A DNA stretch of 64,000 bases from Pantoea rwandensis (GCF_002095475.1 NZ_MLFR01000023.1:1-64000), one strand, 5' to 3'; shown: positions 19,439 to 29,441, numbered from the stretch's first letter. Notes: generated by a model not told the origin, from the sequence alone. Numbers and translations are program-made.

Positions 19439-19642
19439 TCTGCCGCCTTGAAGCGAGAATCACTCTCATCTGCGATGTGTCCTCGCTCACAAGCGCCGAA
19501 TCACGGGCATTGCACCCGTACCAATAGATATAAAATAAAGCGTAACGGATTGGCTCCTGCCTCTGCGTCGGCAGGAGCATTGTCACCGGCTGCCAATGGC
19601 TTACCGGCACCAGCGCGTTATTTTTTCAGGAGAGTTTTTGTT
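19439..19642 (+). promoter_or_regulatory. Long structured 5' leader of gcd
   Basis: This non-coding stretch is part of the 402 nt between der and gcd. It holds a small hairpin ACGGG/CCCGT (19503-19519), a perfect 9-bp stem GCTCCTGCC/GGCAGGAGC with an 8-nt loop (19553-19578), and a third pairing ACCGG...CCGGT-like region around GCCAATGGC (19584-19607). The ribosome-binding site (CAGGAGAG, 19627-19634) follows. No U tract follows the big hairpin, so it is not a simple terminator. The sequence matches no riboswitch class I know. The upstream part (19271-19408) is AT-rich with no other signal seen. Confidence 0.45.
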
Positions 19643-22081
19643 ATGGCAGAAAATTCCACTCGTCCCTGTAAAGGGCTGAGTATCTGGTCTGTATTGTTCG
19701 GGCTGGTCCTGCTGGCCGTCGGTCTGTTCTTTGCGATCGGCGGTGGCAAGTTGGTCGCTCTGGGCGGCAGCTGGTACTTCCTCATTTCCGGTATTGTGAT
19801 GTTGCTGTCGGCGATTCAGTTCTTCCGTCGCAAATCCTCTGCCGTGACCCTGTTTATTCTGGTCTTCGTTGGCACCCTGATTTGGGCGCTGTTTGATGCG
19901 GGCTTCCATTTCTGGCAGCTGGTTTCACGTCTGATGGTGCCTGCGGGCCTGATGCTGCTGGCATTCCTCACCTGGCCTGCGCTGCGTAAGCGTGAAGGCA
20001 AAAGCTCATTGGCTAAAGTGTCCTATGTGCTCTCAGCGGTCATCGCTGTCGGCATGGTGGCCACTTTCGTGCAGATGTTCCAGCCGCACCCAACCGTCGC
20101 TTTCGACGGCAAACAGCTGCCGCTGATTCCGGTCGACAAGTCTAAGCCACAGCAAGACTGGAGCAGCTACGGCCGCACGCCAGAAGGTGACCGTTTCGCG
20201 GCGATCGACCAGATCACCCGTGATAACGTGAAAGACCTGCAGGTTGCATGGACCTTCCACACTGGCGATACCCCAATCAGCCCAACCGGTAACGGAGCGG
20301 AAGATCAGGAAACGCCACTGCAGGTGGGCAACACCCTGTTCCTCTGCACCCCGCATAACAACGTGATTGCGGTTGCAGCCGATACCGGTAAGCAGATCTG
20401 GAAGCGTGAAATCAACGCACAGGCTGAAGTGTGGAACCGTTGTCGTGGTCTGGCGTACTTCGATGCGACCAAGCCAGTTCAGCAGCCAACGCAGCCTGGC
20501 TCAACGCCGGTTCCTGCGCCGGCCCTGGCGGCAGGGGATACCTGTCAGCGTCGTATTCTGATGAACACCATCGATGCGCGTCTGATTGCGATCAACGCCG
20601 ACAACGGTGAGTTCTGTGAAGACTTCGGCGACCACGGTGTGGTTGACCTGAAAAAAGGCCTTGGCGCTGCGCCAGACCCACAATATCAGCTGACCTCTGC
20701 GCCACAGTTGGCGGGCACCACTGTTGTGGTGGGCGGTCGCGTCGCGGATAACGTGCAGACCGATATGCCTGGCGGTGTACTGCGTGGCTTTGACGTGATC
20801 ACCGGTCAGATGCGCTGGGCGTTTGACCCAGGCAACGATGACCCGAATGCCATCCTGATGCCGGGCAAAGACTACACCCGTAGTACCCCGAACTCATGGG
20901 CACCAATGTCTTACGATCCGGCCATGAACACCGTGTTCTTGCCGATGGGTAGCTCTTCGGTTGACCTGTATGGTGCGGAACGTACCAAACTGGATCACAC
21001 CTACGGCGCATCAATCCTTGCCCTGGATGCCACCACCGGTAAGCAGAAGTGGGTTTATCAGACCGTGCATAACGATCTGTGGGATTTCGACCTGCCAATG
21101 CAGCCGAGCCTGGTTGACTTCCCGATGAAGGATGGCACCACTAAGCCTGCAGTCGTGATCGGTGCGAAAACCGGCATGATTTGGGTGTTGGATCGCCTGA
21201 CCGGCAAGCCTTTGACCAAAGTCGAAGAGCAGCCAATGCCGCAGGGTCACATCCCAAGAGAGCAGTACACCAAAACGCAGCCACACTCAGTTGAAATGCC
21301 AAATATCGGCAACCAGAAACTGACCGAGTCTGATATGTGGGGCGCGACGCCGTTTGACCAGTTAGTGTGTCGTATTGCCTTCAAAGGTATGCGTTACGAT
21401 GGCCTGTTCACCGTACCGGATACTGACAAGTCACTCAGCTTCCCAGGTTCACTGGGTGGTATGAACTGGGGCAGCATCTCGTTTGACCCGAACAACCAGT
21501 ACATGTTTGTTAACGACATGCGTCTGGGCCTGTGGGTACAGATGGTTCCTCAGGACACGACTAAGTCTGCTGCCAGCAACGGCGGTGAAGCGATTAACAC
21601 CGGTATGGGCGCAGTTCCGCTGAAAGGCACCCCTTACGCTGTTAATAAAAACCGCTTCATGTCTCCACTGGGCATTCCGTGCCAGGCACCGCCGTTCGGT
21701 ACGCTGTCAGCCATCGACATGAAAACCCGTCAGATTGTTTGGCAGGTGCCAGTCGGTACGGTGCAGGATACCGGTCCATTCGGTATTAAGATGCGTGCAC
21801 AGATGCCAATCGGCATGCCTACACTGGGTGGCACCTTGGCAACTCAGGGTGGCCTGGTGTTCATCGCTGGTACGCAGGATTACTATCTGCGCGCCTTCGA
21901 TAGCTCAACCGGTAAAGAAGTGTGGAAAGCTCGTCTGCCAGTCGGTAGCCAGGGCGGTCCAATCAGTTATGTTTCGCCGAAAAATGGCAAGCAGTACATT
22001 CTGATCTCCGCAGGTGGCGCACGTCAGTCACCAGACCGTGGCGATTACGTGATTGCTTACGCGCTGCCAGACAGTAAGTAA
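19643..22081 (+). CDS. gcd: Membrane-bound PQQ-dependent glucose dehydrogenase
   Basis: 812 residues from the ATG at 19643 (E. coli Gcd 796), picked because CAGGAGAG lies 8 nt upstream and MAENSTRPCKGL precedes the first membrane helix. It oxidises D-glucose to gluconolactone at the periplasmic face and passes electrons to ubiquinone. In plant-associated bacteria the gluconic acid made by this enzyme dissolves mineral phosphate. Five membrane segments (about 15-140) precede the eight-bladed PQQ propeller (about 165-812), with the signatures NRCRGLAY, WDFDLPMQP and GMNWGSISFDP. No PQQ biosynthesis genes are in the window. It is a single-gene unit. Confidence 0.95.
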   Translation: MAENSTRPCKGLSIWSVLFGLVLLAVGLFFAIGGGKLVALGGSWYFLISGIVMLLSAIQFFRRKSSAVTLFILVFVGTLIWALFDAGFHFWQLVSRLMVPAGLMLLAFLTWPALRKREGKSSLAKVSYVLSAVIAVGMVATFVQMFQPHPTVAFDGKQLPLIPVDKSKPQQDWSSYGRTPEGDRFAAIDQITRDNVKDLQVAWTFHTGDTPISPTGNGAEDQETPLQVGNTLFLCTPHNNVIAVAADTGKQIWKREINAQAEVWNRCRGLAYFDATKPVQQPTQPGSTPVPAPALAAGDTCQRRILMNTIDARLIAINADNGEFCEDFGDHGVVDLKKGLGAAPDPQYQLTSAPQLAGTTVVVGGRVADNVQTDMPGGVLRGFDVITGQMRWAFDPGNDDPNAILMPGKDYTRSTPNSWAPMSYDPAMNTVFLPMGSSSVDLYGAERTKLDHTYGASILALDATTGKQKWVYQTVHNDLWDFDLPMQPSLVDFPMKDGTTKPAVVIGAKTGMIWVLDRLTGKPLTKVEEQPMPQGHIPREQYTKTQPHSVEMPNIGNQKLTESDMWGATPFDQLVCRIAFKGMRYDGLFTVPDTDKSLSFPGSLGGMNWGSISFDPNNQYMFVNDMRLGLWVQMVPQDTTKSAASNGGEAINTGMGAVPLKGTPYAVNKNRFMSPLGIPCQAPPFGTLSAIDMKTRQIVWQVPVGTVQDTGPFGIKMRAQMPIGMPTLGGTLATQGGLVFIAGTQDYYLRAFDSSTGKEVWKARLPVGSQGGPISYVSPKNGKQYILISAGGARQSPDRGDYVIAYALPDSK

Positions 22082-22096
22082 GCCGCCCTAAGAAGA

Positions 22097-22128
22097 AAGG
22101 CCGACATCATGATGTCGGCCTTTTTTTA
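22097..22128. terminator. Terminator between gcd and the KGG gene
   Basis: A perfect 22-bp palindrome (GGCCGACATCA/TGATGTCGGCC, 22099-22120), preceded by GAAGAAA and followed by seven T residues. It ends gcd and, because the left flank is purine-rich, may also serve the convergent gene. Confidence 0.9.
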
Positions 22129-22169
22129 TTAACCATCCATGGCGCACTTCAATCCTTAAGGTACCTTAT

Positions 22170-22352
22170 TCACTGCTGCTTGGAGGGGCGACGGCTTTTT
22201 TGACCTCCTTTTCTTCCAGCTTCCCTGGCTCTTTCAGGATCGTTTCTGAAATTGCCCCCACTGACTTTGCCGCCAGCACTGCCGGCTTCCCTGGCACGCT
22301 CTGGGTCCTCTGCAAAGTTCCCAGCACCGCCTCGTTGCTTCTTTAGTGTCAT
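22170..22352 (-). CDS. Small KGG-motif stress protein (YciG/YmdF-like)
   Basis: 60 residues, very basic and glycine-rich. It contains two copies of the KGG repeat: GGAGNFAEDPERAREAGSAGG and GGNFRNDPERAREAGRKGG (each about 19-21 residues, positions about 8-50). Such proteins (E. coli YciG, YmdF, YjdJ-type; Pfam KGG) are small, probably unstructured, and usually induced in stationary phase or by general stress; the molecular role is not known. It stands alone, convergent with gcd. The basic tail RKGGQKSRRPSKQQ suggests nucleic-acid contact, which is inference. Confidence 0.85.
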   Translation of the reverse strand: MTLKKQRGGAGNFAEDPERAREAGSAGGKVSGGNFRNDPERAREAGRKGGQKSRRPSKQQ

Positions 22353-22457
22353 AGCAGAGACCTCATCTAAGGGTGTTTTCTTCGACGTGGACTAGCTAGC
22401 CACATTAATGATTATAGTCAGTAAGTTACAGTCTGCTTTGGGAGATCTCTGAGAATG

Positions 22458-22784
22458 TTACTGGCCGTCGCGCCAGAGTGCCTCTAATTCTGGTGATGCC
22501 GCTGTTTCAGGAATCAAAATCACGATGGAGCCCGCTTCATGATGGGTGGCATAGGTGATTTGAATACGAAAATAGCGCTGGTCGCCGCGTCCAAGATTCG
22601 CCGCCTGATCTTCCGGTTCGCCCAGCGGCAGCGCTTGTTCCAGCACGTTACACACCCGCTGTTTTTGCGGTTCTGGCAGTTGGGCCAGGGCAAAGCGTCG
22701 TTCGCCACGCAGATTGGGGATAAAAGCAATGCCGCCTTCACGTGCCAGTTCAATGATGGCGTCATCAGTCAGTTGAATATTCAC
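22458..22784 (-). CDS. Emfourin-like inhibitor of the neighbouring M4 protease
   Basis: 108 residues starting at a GTG (22784-22782) that overlaps the protealysin stop as GTGA. It resembles the small protein encoded beside protealysin in Serratia, called emfourin, a slow tight-binding protein inhibitor of protealysin-like metalloproteases. It has no signal peptide. Features are the N-terminal IQLTDDAIIELAREGGIAFIPNLRGERRFAL and an acidic C-terminal half. The 4-nt overlap implies coupled translation, which fits an enzyme/inhibitor pair kept in balance. The function is assigned from family knowledge and context. Confidence 0.85.
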   Translation of the reverse strand: MNIQLTDDAIIELAREGGIAFIPNLRGERRFALAQLPEPQKQRVCNVLEQALPLGEPEDQAANLGRGDQRYFRIQITYATHHEAGSIVILIPETAASPELEALWRDGQ

Positions 22785-23794
22785 GTTACGCCTACCTGTT
22801 GCCAGGCGGATTGAATCGCCTCCGCCACCGAACGATTAAACCGTTTTCCAGCGTGCTGCACGGTAAAGCTGGCAAAGGTGCTGAAATCGGCATCCTGCGG
22901 CAGCGTCTTGTCGCAGAGCGTGTCATACCAAGCCTGACCCGCCAGTTCCCATGCAAAGCCGCCTAACGCCTTCGCAGCGAGATAAAATGCACGGTTAGGA
23001 ATGCCTGAGTTGAGATGTACACCGCCGTTGTCATCTCGAGTTTCGATATAGTGATCCATATCAGCAGGTTGTGGATCTTTGCCGAGCTTTGGATCGTCAT
23101 AGGCGGTACCCGGTGCGGACATTGAGCGCAGCCCACGGCCTTTAATCCCGGCCGCCAATAACCCCTCACCAATCAACCAGTCGGCCTGATCGGCGCTTTG
23201 CTGCAGGTGGAACTGCTTCACCAGCGAACCGAACACATCAGACATCGATTCATTCAGTGCACCAGACTGCTGGAAGTAAACCAGTCCTGCCTCATTCTCG
23301 GTCACACCGTGAGTGAGTTCATGCGCCACCACATCGAGTGCGATGGTGAAGCGGTTAAAGATTTCTCCATCGCCGTCGCCAAACACCATCTGCTGACCGT
23401 TCCAGAAGGCATTCTGATACTCCTTGCCGTAGTGCACGGTACCGTCGAGTTTCAGGCCTTTGTTATCCAGTGAGTTGCGCTTGAAGATTTGCCAGTAGAA
23501 ATCGTAAGTGATGCCGAGATAATTCCAGGCTTCTTCAGCCGCAATATCGGCATTGCCCGGCTGGCCTCCATCGCGGATTAAGGCGCCGGGCAGATTTTGC
23601 GTATTTTCTGCATCATAGATGGCGCGCAGCACGGTGCCAGGCTGTGCGGTGACCGCGCTGGCCGCTTTGTGGTTATGTTCAGCCATCAGTTGCTGAACAT
23701 GGGTGAGGGTGCGGCGAGCAGACTCTTGCGGCACACCCGAGCAGTGGTCAATGATATTGCGAAGAATATACGGAGGAATAACGCTGTAGGTCAT
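22781..23794 (-). CDS. Protealysin-like M4 (thermolysin-family) metalloprotease
   Basis: 337 residues, like Serratia protealysin (341). The zinc site is HELTH (His158, Glu159, His162), with the third ligand Glu182 in GALNESMSDVFG. The short N-terminal propeptide (about 1-50) has the family's PPYIL motif. There is no signal peptide, as in other protealysins, which are found inside the cell; E. coli-expressed relatives cleave actin and other targets. A catalytic His is expected in the GGVHLNSGIPNRAFY segment, which is intact. It is the first gene of a two-gene operon with the emfourin-like inhibitor. Confidence 0.92.
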   Translation of the reverse strand: MTYSVIPPYILRNIIDHCSGVPQESARRTLTHVQQLMAEHNHKAASAVTAQPGTVLRAIYDAENTQNLPGALIRDGGQPGNADIAAEEAWNYLGITYDFYWQIFKRNSLDNKGLKLDGTVHYGKEYQNAFWNGQQMVFGDGDGEIFNRFTIALDVVAHELTHGVTENEAGLVYFQQSGALNESMSDVFGSLVKQFHLQQSADQADWLIGEGLLAAGIKGRGLRSMSAPGTAYDDPKLGKDPQPADMDHYIETRDDNGGVHLNSGIPNRAFYLAAKALGGFAWELAGQAWYDTLCDKTLPQDADFSTFASFTVQHAGKRFNRSVAEAIQSAWQQVGVT

Positions 23795-23841
23795 AGTAAC
23801 TCCTGGCCGTGAGTGAACATGCCAGAAGTATAGTTTTTCAG

Positions 23842-25215
23842 CTAGGAGCGCGCTTTGCGGCTGCGTGATTTCTGCGGTTCAAGGGCGGTCACCTGGCTTT
23901 CCACCCAGCCATCATCCAAACGGGTGCGCAGTAGATCGCCTTTATGAAGCTGCTGGGTTTTCTTCACCAGCTGACCTTGCGTATCCGTTGTCACGCTAAA
24001 GCCGCGCGCTAAGGTTGCCAGCGGACTGACCCCTTCCAGTTGCGCTGCCAGCGTACCAAAGCGCTGACGATTGTGATTCAGCTGCTTCTCCATGCCCTGC
24101 TGCAAGCGATACTGCCACTGCTGCATTTGCTGCTGTGCGCGCAAAATGCGGCCCTGAGGCTGTTGGTTATTGAGGCGCTGTAACAGGCGGTCTTGCTGGC
24201 GATTCGCGCTGCGCAGTCGCTGGTCCATCGCTTCGCCGAGGCGGCGCTGTAACTGGAACAGCGTAGTTTGCTGGCGTGCCAGACGCAGCTGCGGGTGCTG
24301 CTGCTGCAAGCGATGCTGAATGCGAGTGAAGCGACGCTGCTGCTCAGCGATGTAGAAATCCATCGCCATTTCCATGCGCTGCTGCTGTGACTGCAAACGA
24401 CGCAGAAGCTCAATCTGGTTGCGGCTGACGACTTCCGCCGCTGCAGAAGGGGTTGGGGCGCGAAGATCGGCGACAAAATCAGCTATCGTGACATCTGTCT
24501 CGTGGCCCACGGCGCTAACAATAGGTAAGCGGCTGGCAAAGATAGCTCGGGCCACGCGCTCGTCGTTAAAGCTCCACAAATCCTCTAGCGAGCCACCACC
24601 ACGTCCGACAATCAGCACGTCACACTCATCACGCTGGTTCGCCAGTTCAATGGCGCGCACGATTGCTGCGGGCGCATCAACACCTTGCACTGGCGTGGGA
24701 TAGATAATCACGGGCAGCGATGGATCGCGGCGATGCAGCACGCGCAGCACATCATGCAGCGCGGCACCGGTCGCGGAAGTGATCACGCCCACCTGACGCG
24801 CCGGATCGGGCAGCGGCTGCTTAAACTGCTGATCAAATAACCCTTCGGCCGCCAGTCGTGCTTTGAGCTGCTCGAACTGCTGCTGTAGCAGACCTTCACC
24901 GGCTGGATGCATGCTTTCGATAAGCAGCTGATAATCGCCACGCGGTTCATACAGCGTAATGCTGGCGCGAACTAAAACCTGCTGACCATGCTGAGGGCGA
25001 AAGGTAACGCGACGGTTGCTGTTGCGGAACATCGCACAGCGAACTTGGGCGCCATCATCTTTCAGGGTGAAGTACCAGTGACCGGAAGAGGGCTGAGTAA
25101 AATTTGAAATTTCAGCGCTGAGCCACACCAGGCCCATCTCATTTTCCAGCAGTTGGCGCACCGTGGTATTCAGGCGGCTGACAGTAAAAATATTGGCGGT
25201 TGGCGGTAGCGACAT
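23842..25215 (-). CDS. xseA: Exonuclease VII large subunit
   Basis: 457 residues (E. coli 456). With XseB it degrades single-stranded DNA in both directions, acting in mismatch repair and recombination. An N-terminal OB-fold (about 20-110) is followed by the catalytic core (about 130-300), including [29 protein letters not shown] and [25 protein letters not shown], which are highly conserved. A long Gln/Arg-rich coiled coil (about 280-400) and a C-terminal domain follow. The ATG at 25215 is divergent from guaB, 169 bp away, the standard enterobacterial arrangement. Confidence 0.97.
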   Translation of the reverse strand: MSLPPTANIFTVSRLNTTVRQLLENEMGLVWLSAEISNFTQPSSGHWYFTLKDDGAQVRCAMFRNSNRRVTFRPQHGQQVLVRASITLYEPRGDYQLLIESMHPAGEGLLQQQFEQLKARLAAEGLFDQQFKQPLPDPARQVGVITSATGAALHDVLRVLHRRDPSLPVIIYPTPVQGVDAPAAIVRAIELANQRDECDVLIVGRGGGSLEDLWSFNDERVARAIFASRLPIVSAVGHETDVTIADFVADLRAPTPSAAAEVVSRNQIELLRRLQSQQQRMEMAMDFYIAEQQRRFTRIQHRLQQQHPQLRLARQQTTLFQLQRRLGEAMDQRLRSANRQQDRLLQRLNNQQPQGRILRAQQQMQQWQYRLQQGMEKQLNHNRQRFGTLAAQLEGVSPLATLARGFSVTTDTQGQLVKKTQQLHKGDLLRTRLDDGWVESQVTALEPQKSRSRKARS

Positions 25216-25307
25216 GTGATGTAGATCAAACTTTAAATCAGAGGGTTAATCAACCGATACTACATTGCTCATCCGAAGGATCAAGACTTTTTCCTAAAAA
25301 ACACTGG

Positions 25308-25333
25308 AGGCAATCGATTTCGGCCTGTATAAT
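25308..25333 (+). promoter_or_regulatory. guaBA promoter with PurR box
   Basis: A perfect -10 TATAAT lies at 25328-25333. Immediately upstream, AGGCAATCGATTTCGG (25308-25323) matches 15 of 16 positions of the PurR operator ANGCAANCGNTTNCNT, covering the -35 region. PurR with hypoxanthine or guanine would repress guaBA, as known in E. coli. A good -35 hexamer is not visible. Confidence 0.75.
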
Positions 25334-25384
25334 GCCGCGGCAATATTTTATCTGTTTTAATCGCCCCCAGGTGGAGATATTGCA

Positions 25385-26851
25385 ATGCTAAGAATCACTA
25401 AAGAAGCCCTCACTTTTGACGACGTTCTGCTCGTTCCTGCTCACTCCACTGTCTTACCGAACACTGCTGATCTCAGCACCCAACTGACGAAAAACATCCG
25501 TCTGAACATTCCTATGCTGTCTGCTGCAATGGACACCGTGACCGAAGCGGGTCTGGCGATTGCACTGGCGCAGGAAGGTGGTCTGGGCTTTATCCACAAA
25601 AACATGTCGATTGAGCGCCAGGCAGATGAAGTTCGCAAAGTTAAAAAACACGAAAGTGGCGTGGTGACCGATCCGCAAACTGTACTGCCAACCACCACAC
25701 TGGCGGCGGTGAAAGAGCTGACCGAACGTAACGGCTTTGCGGGCTATCCAGTAGTAAACGCCGACAATGAGCTGGTGGGCATCATCACCGGCCGTGACGT
25801 GCGTTTCGTGACTGACCTGAACCTGCCGGTTTCTGCTGTGATGACGCCGAAAGAGCGTCTGGTCACGGTGAAAGAGGGTGAAGCGCGTGACATCGTATTG
25901 CACAAAATGCACGAAAAACGCGTTGAGAAAGCACTGGTTGTGGATGACAGCTTCCACCTGCTGGGCATGATTACTGTTAAAGATTTCCAGAAAGCCGAAC
26001 GTAAACCTAACGCGTGTAAAGATGCGGAAGGCCGTCTGCGCGTCGGTGCAGCGGTTGGCGCGGGTGCGGGCAATGAAGAGCGTGTTGATGCGCTGGTTGC
26101 GGCGGGTGTTGACGTGCTGCTGATTGACTCCTCACACGGCCACTCTGAAGGTGTGCTGCAACGTATCCGTGAAACCCGTGCAAAATATCCAGACCTCGAA
26201 ATCATCGGTGGTAACGTCGCGACGGGTGCAGGTGCATTGGCACTGGCCGAAGCGGGCGTGAGCGCGGTGAAAGTCGGTATCGGTCCTGGCTCAATCTGTA
26301 CCACGCGTATCGTCACTGGCGTAGGTGTTCCACAAATCACTGCTGTTTCTGATGCGGTTGAAGCACTGGAAGGCACCGGTATTCCGGTTGTGGCTGATGG
26401 TGGTATTCGCTTCTCTGGTGATATCGCCAAAGCGATCGCGGCGGGTGCTGCGGCTGTGATGGTCGGTTCTATGCTGGCGGGTACTGAAGAATCTCCTGGC
26501 GAAATCGAGCTGTACCAGGGCCGTTCGTTCAAATCTTATCGCGGTATGGGTTCACTGGGTGCGATGTCTAAAGGCTCTTCTGACCGTTACTTCCAGACCG
26601 ATAATGCCGCTGACAAACTGGTGCCAGAAGGTATCGAAGGTCGCGTAGCGTACAAAGGCCGTCTGAAAGAGATCGTGCATCAGCAAATGGGTGGTCTGCG
26701 CTCTTGCATGGGCCTGACCGGTTGCCCAACCATCGACGATTTGCGTACTAAAGCCGAGTTCGTGCGCATCAGTGGCGCAGGCATCAACGAAAGCCACGTG
26801 CATGATGTGACCATCACCAAAGAGTCACCGAACTACCGCATGGGTTCGTAA
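25385..26851 (+). CDS. guaB: Inosine-5'-monophosphate dehydrogenase
   Basis: 488 residues, equal to E. coli GuaB. It oxidises IMP to XMP with NAD+, the first committed step to GMP. It is a TIM barrel interrupted by two CBS domains (about 93-205). The catalytic Cys305 is in [10 protein letters not shown]. The mobile flap with Arg-Tyr is in [17 protein letters not shown]. The start ATG at 25385 follows AGGTGGAGAT. First gene of guaBA, under a PurR box. A terminator-like hairpin follows the gene. Confidence 0.98.
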   Translation: MLRITKEALTFDDVLLVPAHSTVLPNTADLSTQLTKNIRLNIPMLSAAMDTVTEAGLAIALAQEGGLGFIHKNMSIERQADEVRKVKKHESGVVTDPQTVLPTTTLAAVKELTERNGFAGYPVVNADNELVGIITGRDVRFVTDLNLPVSAVMTPKERLVTVKEGEARDIVLHKMHEKRVEKALVVDDSFHLLGMITVKDFQKAERKPNACKDAEGRLRVGAAVGAGAGNEERVDALVAAGVDVLLIDSSHGHSEGVLQRIRETRAKYPDLEIIGGNVATGAGALALAEAGVSAVKVGIGPGSICTTRIVTGVGVPQITAVSDAVEALEGTGIPVVADGGIRFSGDIAKAIAAGAAAVMVGSMLAGTEESPGEIELYQGRSFKSYRGMGSLGAMSKGSSDRYFQTDNAADKLVPEGIEGRVAYKGRLKEIVHQQMGGLRSCMGLTGCPTIDDLRTKAEFVRISGAGINESHVHDVTITKESPNYRMGS

Positions 26852-26866
26852 TCCCGTAAGATTCAA

Positions 26867-26892
26867 CGCCCGGCACCTGCCGGGCGCTTTTA
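26867..26892 (+). terminator. Hairpin between guaB and guaA
   Basis: CGCCCGGC/ACCT/GCCGGGCG (26867-26886) has an 8-bp GC stem and is followed by CTTTTATTATT. In sequence it is an intrinsic terminator inside the guaBA operon, 32 nt before the guaA ATG; it may lower guaA expression relative to guaB. Confidence 0.7.
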
Positions 26893-26923
26893 TTATTAAG
26901 TCCATCCCAATGGAAACGCCTCA

Positions 26924-28504
26924 ATGACGACTGAAAATATTCATAAACATCGCATTTTGATCCTCGATTTTGGTTCTCAGTATACGCAACTGGTCGCGCG
27001 CCGCGTGCGTGAGCTGGGCGTCTACTGCGAACTCTGGGCGTGGGATGTCACCGAAGAGCAGATTCGTAGCTTCAATCCAAACGGCATCATCCTTTCGGGT
27101 GGCCCAGAAAGCACCACTGAGCACAACAGCCCACGTGCACCAGAATATGTGTTCAATGCTGGCGTACCGGTACTGGGCGTGTGCTACGGCATGCAGACCA
27201 TGGCGATGCAGTTGGGCGGCAAAGTTGAAGGCTCCAACGAGCGTGAATTTGGTTATGCGCAGGTTGAAGTGATGACCCAGAGCGCGCTGGTGCGTGACAT
27301 CGAAGATGCCATCAGCGCTGCCGGTAAACCGCTGCTCGACGTGTGGATGAGCCACGGCGACAAAGTCACCGCCATCCCAGCCGGATTCGAAACCGTTGCC
27401 AGCACCGAAACCTGTCCGTTTGCCATCATGGCCAACGAAGAGAAGAAGTTCTACGGTGTGCAGTTCCACCCGGAAGTGACGCACACCCGTCAGGGCCTGC
27501 GCATGCTGGAGCGTTTCATTCGTGACATCTGTGGCTGTGAAGCACTGTGGACACCCGCGAAGATCATTGAAGATGCGGTTGAGCGCCTGCGCGTGCAATG
27601 CGGCAATGACAACGTCATTCTCGGTTTGTCTGGCGGCGTGGATTCATCTGTAACCGCGATGCTGCTGCACCGTGCGATTGGCGATCGACTGACTTGCGTG
27701 TTCGTGGATAACGGCCTGCTGCGTCTCAACGAAGCTGAGCAGGTGATGGATATGTTCGGCGACCACTTTGGTCTGAACATCGTGCACGTTGCCGCTGAGG
27801 ACCGTTTCCTTGACGCGCTGGCAGGTGAGAACGATCCAGAAGCTAAACGTAAAATCATTGGCCGCGTATTTGTTGAAGTGTTCGATCAGGAAGCGTTGAA
27901 GCTGGATGATGTGAAATGGCTGGCGCAGGGCACCATCTATCCTGACGTGATTGAATCGGCGGCATCTGCCACCGGTAAAGCGCACGTGATCAAATCGCAT
28001 CACAACGTGGGCGGTTTGCCGAAAGAGATGAAGATGGGCCTGGTTGAGCCGCTGAAAGAGCTGTTCAAAGACGAAGTGCGTAAGATCGGTCTGGAACTCG
28101 GCCTGCCATACGACATGTTGTATCGCCATCCGTTCCCAGGCCCAGGTTTGGGCGTGCGTGTCCTCGGCGAAGTGAAGAAAGAGTACTGCGATCTGCTGCG
28201 TCGTGCGGATGCTATCTTCATTGAAGAACTGCATAAAGCTGACCTGTACAACAAAGTCAGCCAGGCCTTCACCGTGTTCCTGCCAGTGCGCTCTGTTGGC
28301 GTAATGGGCGACGGTCGTAAATATGATTGGGTTGTTTCACTGCGTGCAGTAGAAACCATCGACTTCATGACCGCGCACTGGGCGCACCTGCCGTATGATT
28401 TCCTCGGCCGCGTCTCCAACCGCATCATCAACGAAGTGAACGGCATCTCTCGCGTGGTTTACGATATCTCTGGTAAGCCACCGGCCACGATTGAGTGGGA
28501 ATGA
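26924..28504 (+). CDS. guaA: GMP synthase (glutamine-hydrolysing)
   Basis: 526 residues (E. coli 525, with one extra Thr at position 3 here). It converts XMP to GMP using ATP and ammonia from glutamine. The class I amidotransferase domain (about 9-205) has the triad Cys87 (GVCYGMQ), His182 and Glu184 (in QFHPEVTHT). The ATP pyrophosphatase domain has the P-loop LSGGVDSS (about 233-240). The C-terminal dimerisation domain carries the XMP loop, ending PPATIEWE. Seventy-two nt after guaB, with which it forms an operon. Confidence 0.98.
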   Translation: MTTENIHKHRILILDFGSQYTQLVARRVRELGVYCELWAWDVTEEQIRSFNPNGIILSGGPESTTEHNSPRAPEYVFNAGVPVLGVCYGMQTMAMQLGGKVEGSNEREFGYAQVEVMTQSALVRDIEDAISAAGKPLLDVWMSHGDKVTAIPAGFETVASTETCPFAIMANEEKKFYGVQFHPEVTHTRQGLRMLERFIRDICGCEALWTPAKIIEDAVERLRVQCGNDNVILGLSGGVDSSVTAMLLHRAIGDRLTCVFVDNGLLRLNEAEQVMDMFGDHFGLNIVHVAAEDRFLDALAGENDPEAKRKIIGRVFVEVFDQEALKLDDVKWLAQGTIYPDVIESAASATGKAHVIKSHHNVGGLPKEMKMGLVEPLKELFKDEVRKIGLELGLPYDMLYRHPFPGPGLGVRVLGEVKKEYCDLLRRADAIFIEELHKADLYNKVSQAFTVFLPVRSVGVMGDGRKYDWVVSLRAVETIDFMTAHWAHLPYDFLGRVSNRIINEVNGISRVVYDISGKPPATIEWE

Positions 28505-28530
28505 TTTTCCTGCTTCGTGTTTGAATCACT

Positions 28531-28559
28531 AAAAGCCCGCGTAACTGCGGGCTTTTTTC
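28531..28559 (+). terminator. Terminator of guaA
   Basis: AAAAGCCCGC/GTAACT/GCGGGCTTTTTT: a 6-7 bp GC stem extended by A-T pairs, ending in six T residues. It begins 27 nt after the guaA stop. Confidence 0.9.
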
Positions 28560-28664
28560 TGTCTTAAAATCGCTATTTGGTTCCTGGCGCATAGTAAGTG
28601 AATACAAACTCACCCGTTACGTTGCATGATGGCCGGTGAATAATGACTCATCAGGATGCCGTAA

Positions 28665-29441
28665 ATGATGCCATTGAAAGCCTTTCTACTCTCATTCCTC
28701 TGTATTGTGCTCCTCTCCCTGGCGGCTAGTCTGGCGCAGGCGACGCGCACCGGTGAATTAACCAGTGAACGCGGCGGTTGGGCGACGGCACGACGGGATT
28801 CTGCCGGGTTAGCGCCGGACCCGCACCAATATGCCAATCTGGCTATCGTGCAGGTCTATGCTGCGCCCACTTACGGTTGGAAGGGCGTTGTCGCCGTGCA
28901 TCCGTGGATCATTTTCAAGCGTGCAGGTGAGACCCAGTACAACCGCTATGAAGTGATAAGCTGGGGCGGCGGCGACAAGGTACGACGCAATTCCAATCTG
29001 CCTGATGGCTACTGGTACGGTGCGAAGCCGCACTTGCTGGTGGAGCATCGTGGTAAAGACGCCGAAGCCATGATTCCGCAAATCGAAGCGGCGATAAAAT
29101 CCTATCCGTGGCCAGATACCTATCACGCGTGGCCGGGTCCCAACAGCAACACTTTTATGGCGCACATTGGCCGTGAAGTACCTGCGTTGAAGCTGGATTT
29201 GCCTGCCAATGCGTTAGGCAAAGATTACCGCTCGCTGTTGCACCCCATTGGCTTACCGCCATCGGGGCGTGGATTACAGGTGTCCTTGCTGGGTGTGTTA
29301 GGCGTCACGCTGGGTGCGGAAGAAGGGTTGGAATTGAATGTGCTGGGATTGAATCTGGGGCTCGATTTCACGCCATTAAAATTGCGCTTGCCGTTTATTG
29401 GCGGCATTGGCCAAGATAATCTGCAAAAGGACAATCCGTGA
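28665..29441 (+). CDS. DUF3750-family exported protein of unknown function
   Basis: 258 residues. An N-terminal hydrophobic segment (about 5-24, AFLLSFLCIVLLSLAASLAQA) looks like a signal peptide or anchor. The body resembles the DUF3750 family, with the conserved stretches VQVYAAPTYGWKGVVAVHPWI, ISWGGGDKVRR and YHAWPGPNSNTFMAHIGREVP. The His, Trp, Asn and Pro positions in the last of these look like a possible active site, but no function is established. The C-terminal part (about 195-245) is Gly/Leu-rich, possibly membrane-associated. A second ATG follows at 28668. It stands alone between guaA and the repeat element. Confidence 0.7.
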   Translation: MMPLKAFLLSFLCIVLLSLAASLAQATRTGELTSERGGWATARRDSAGLAPDPHQYANLAIVQVYAAPTYGWKGVVAVHPWIIFKRAGETQYNRYEVISWGGGDKVRRNSNLPDGYWYGAKPHLLVEHRGKDAEAMIPQIEAAIKSYPWPDTYHAWPGPNSNTFMAHIGREVPALKLDLPANALGKDYRSLLHPIGLPPSGRGLQVSLLGVLGVTLGAEEGLELNVLGLNLGLDFTPLKLRLPFIGGIGQDNLQKDNP

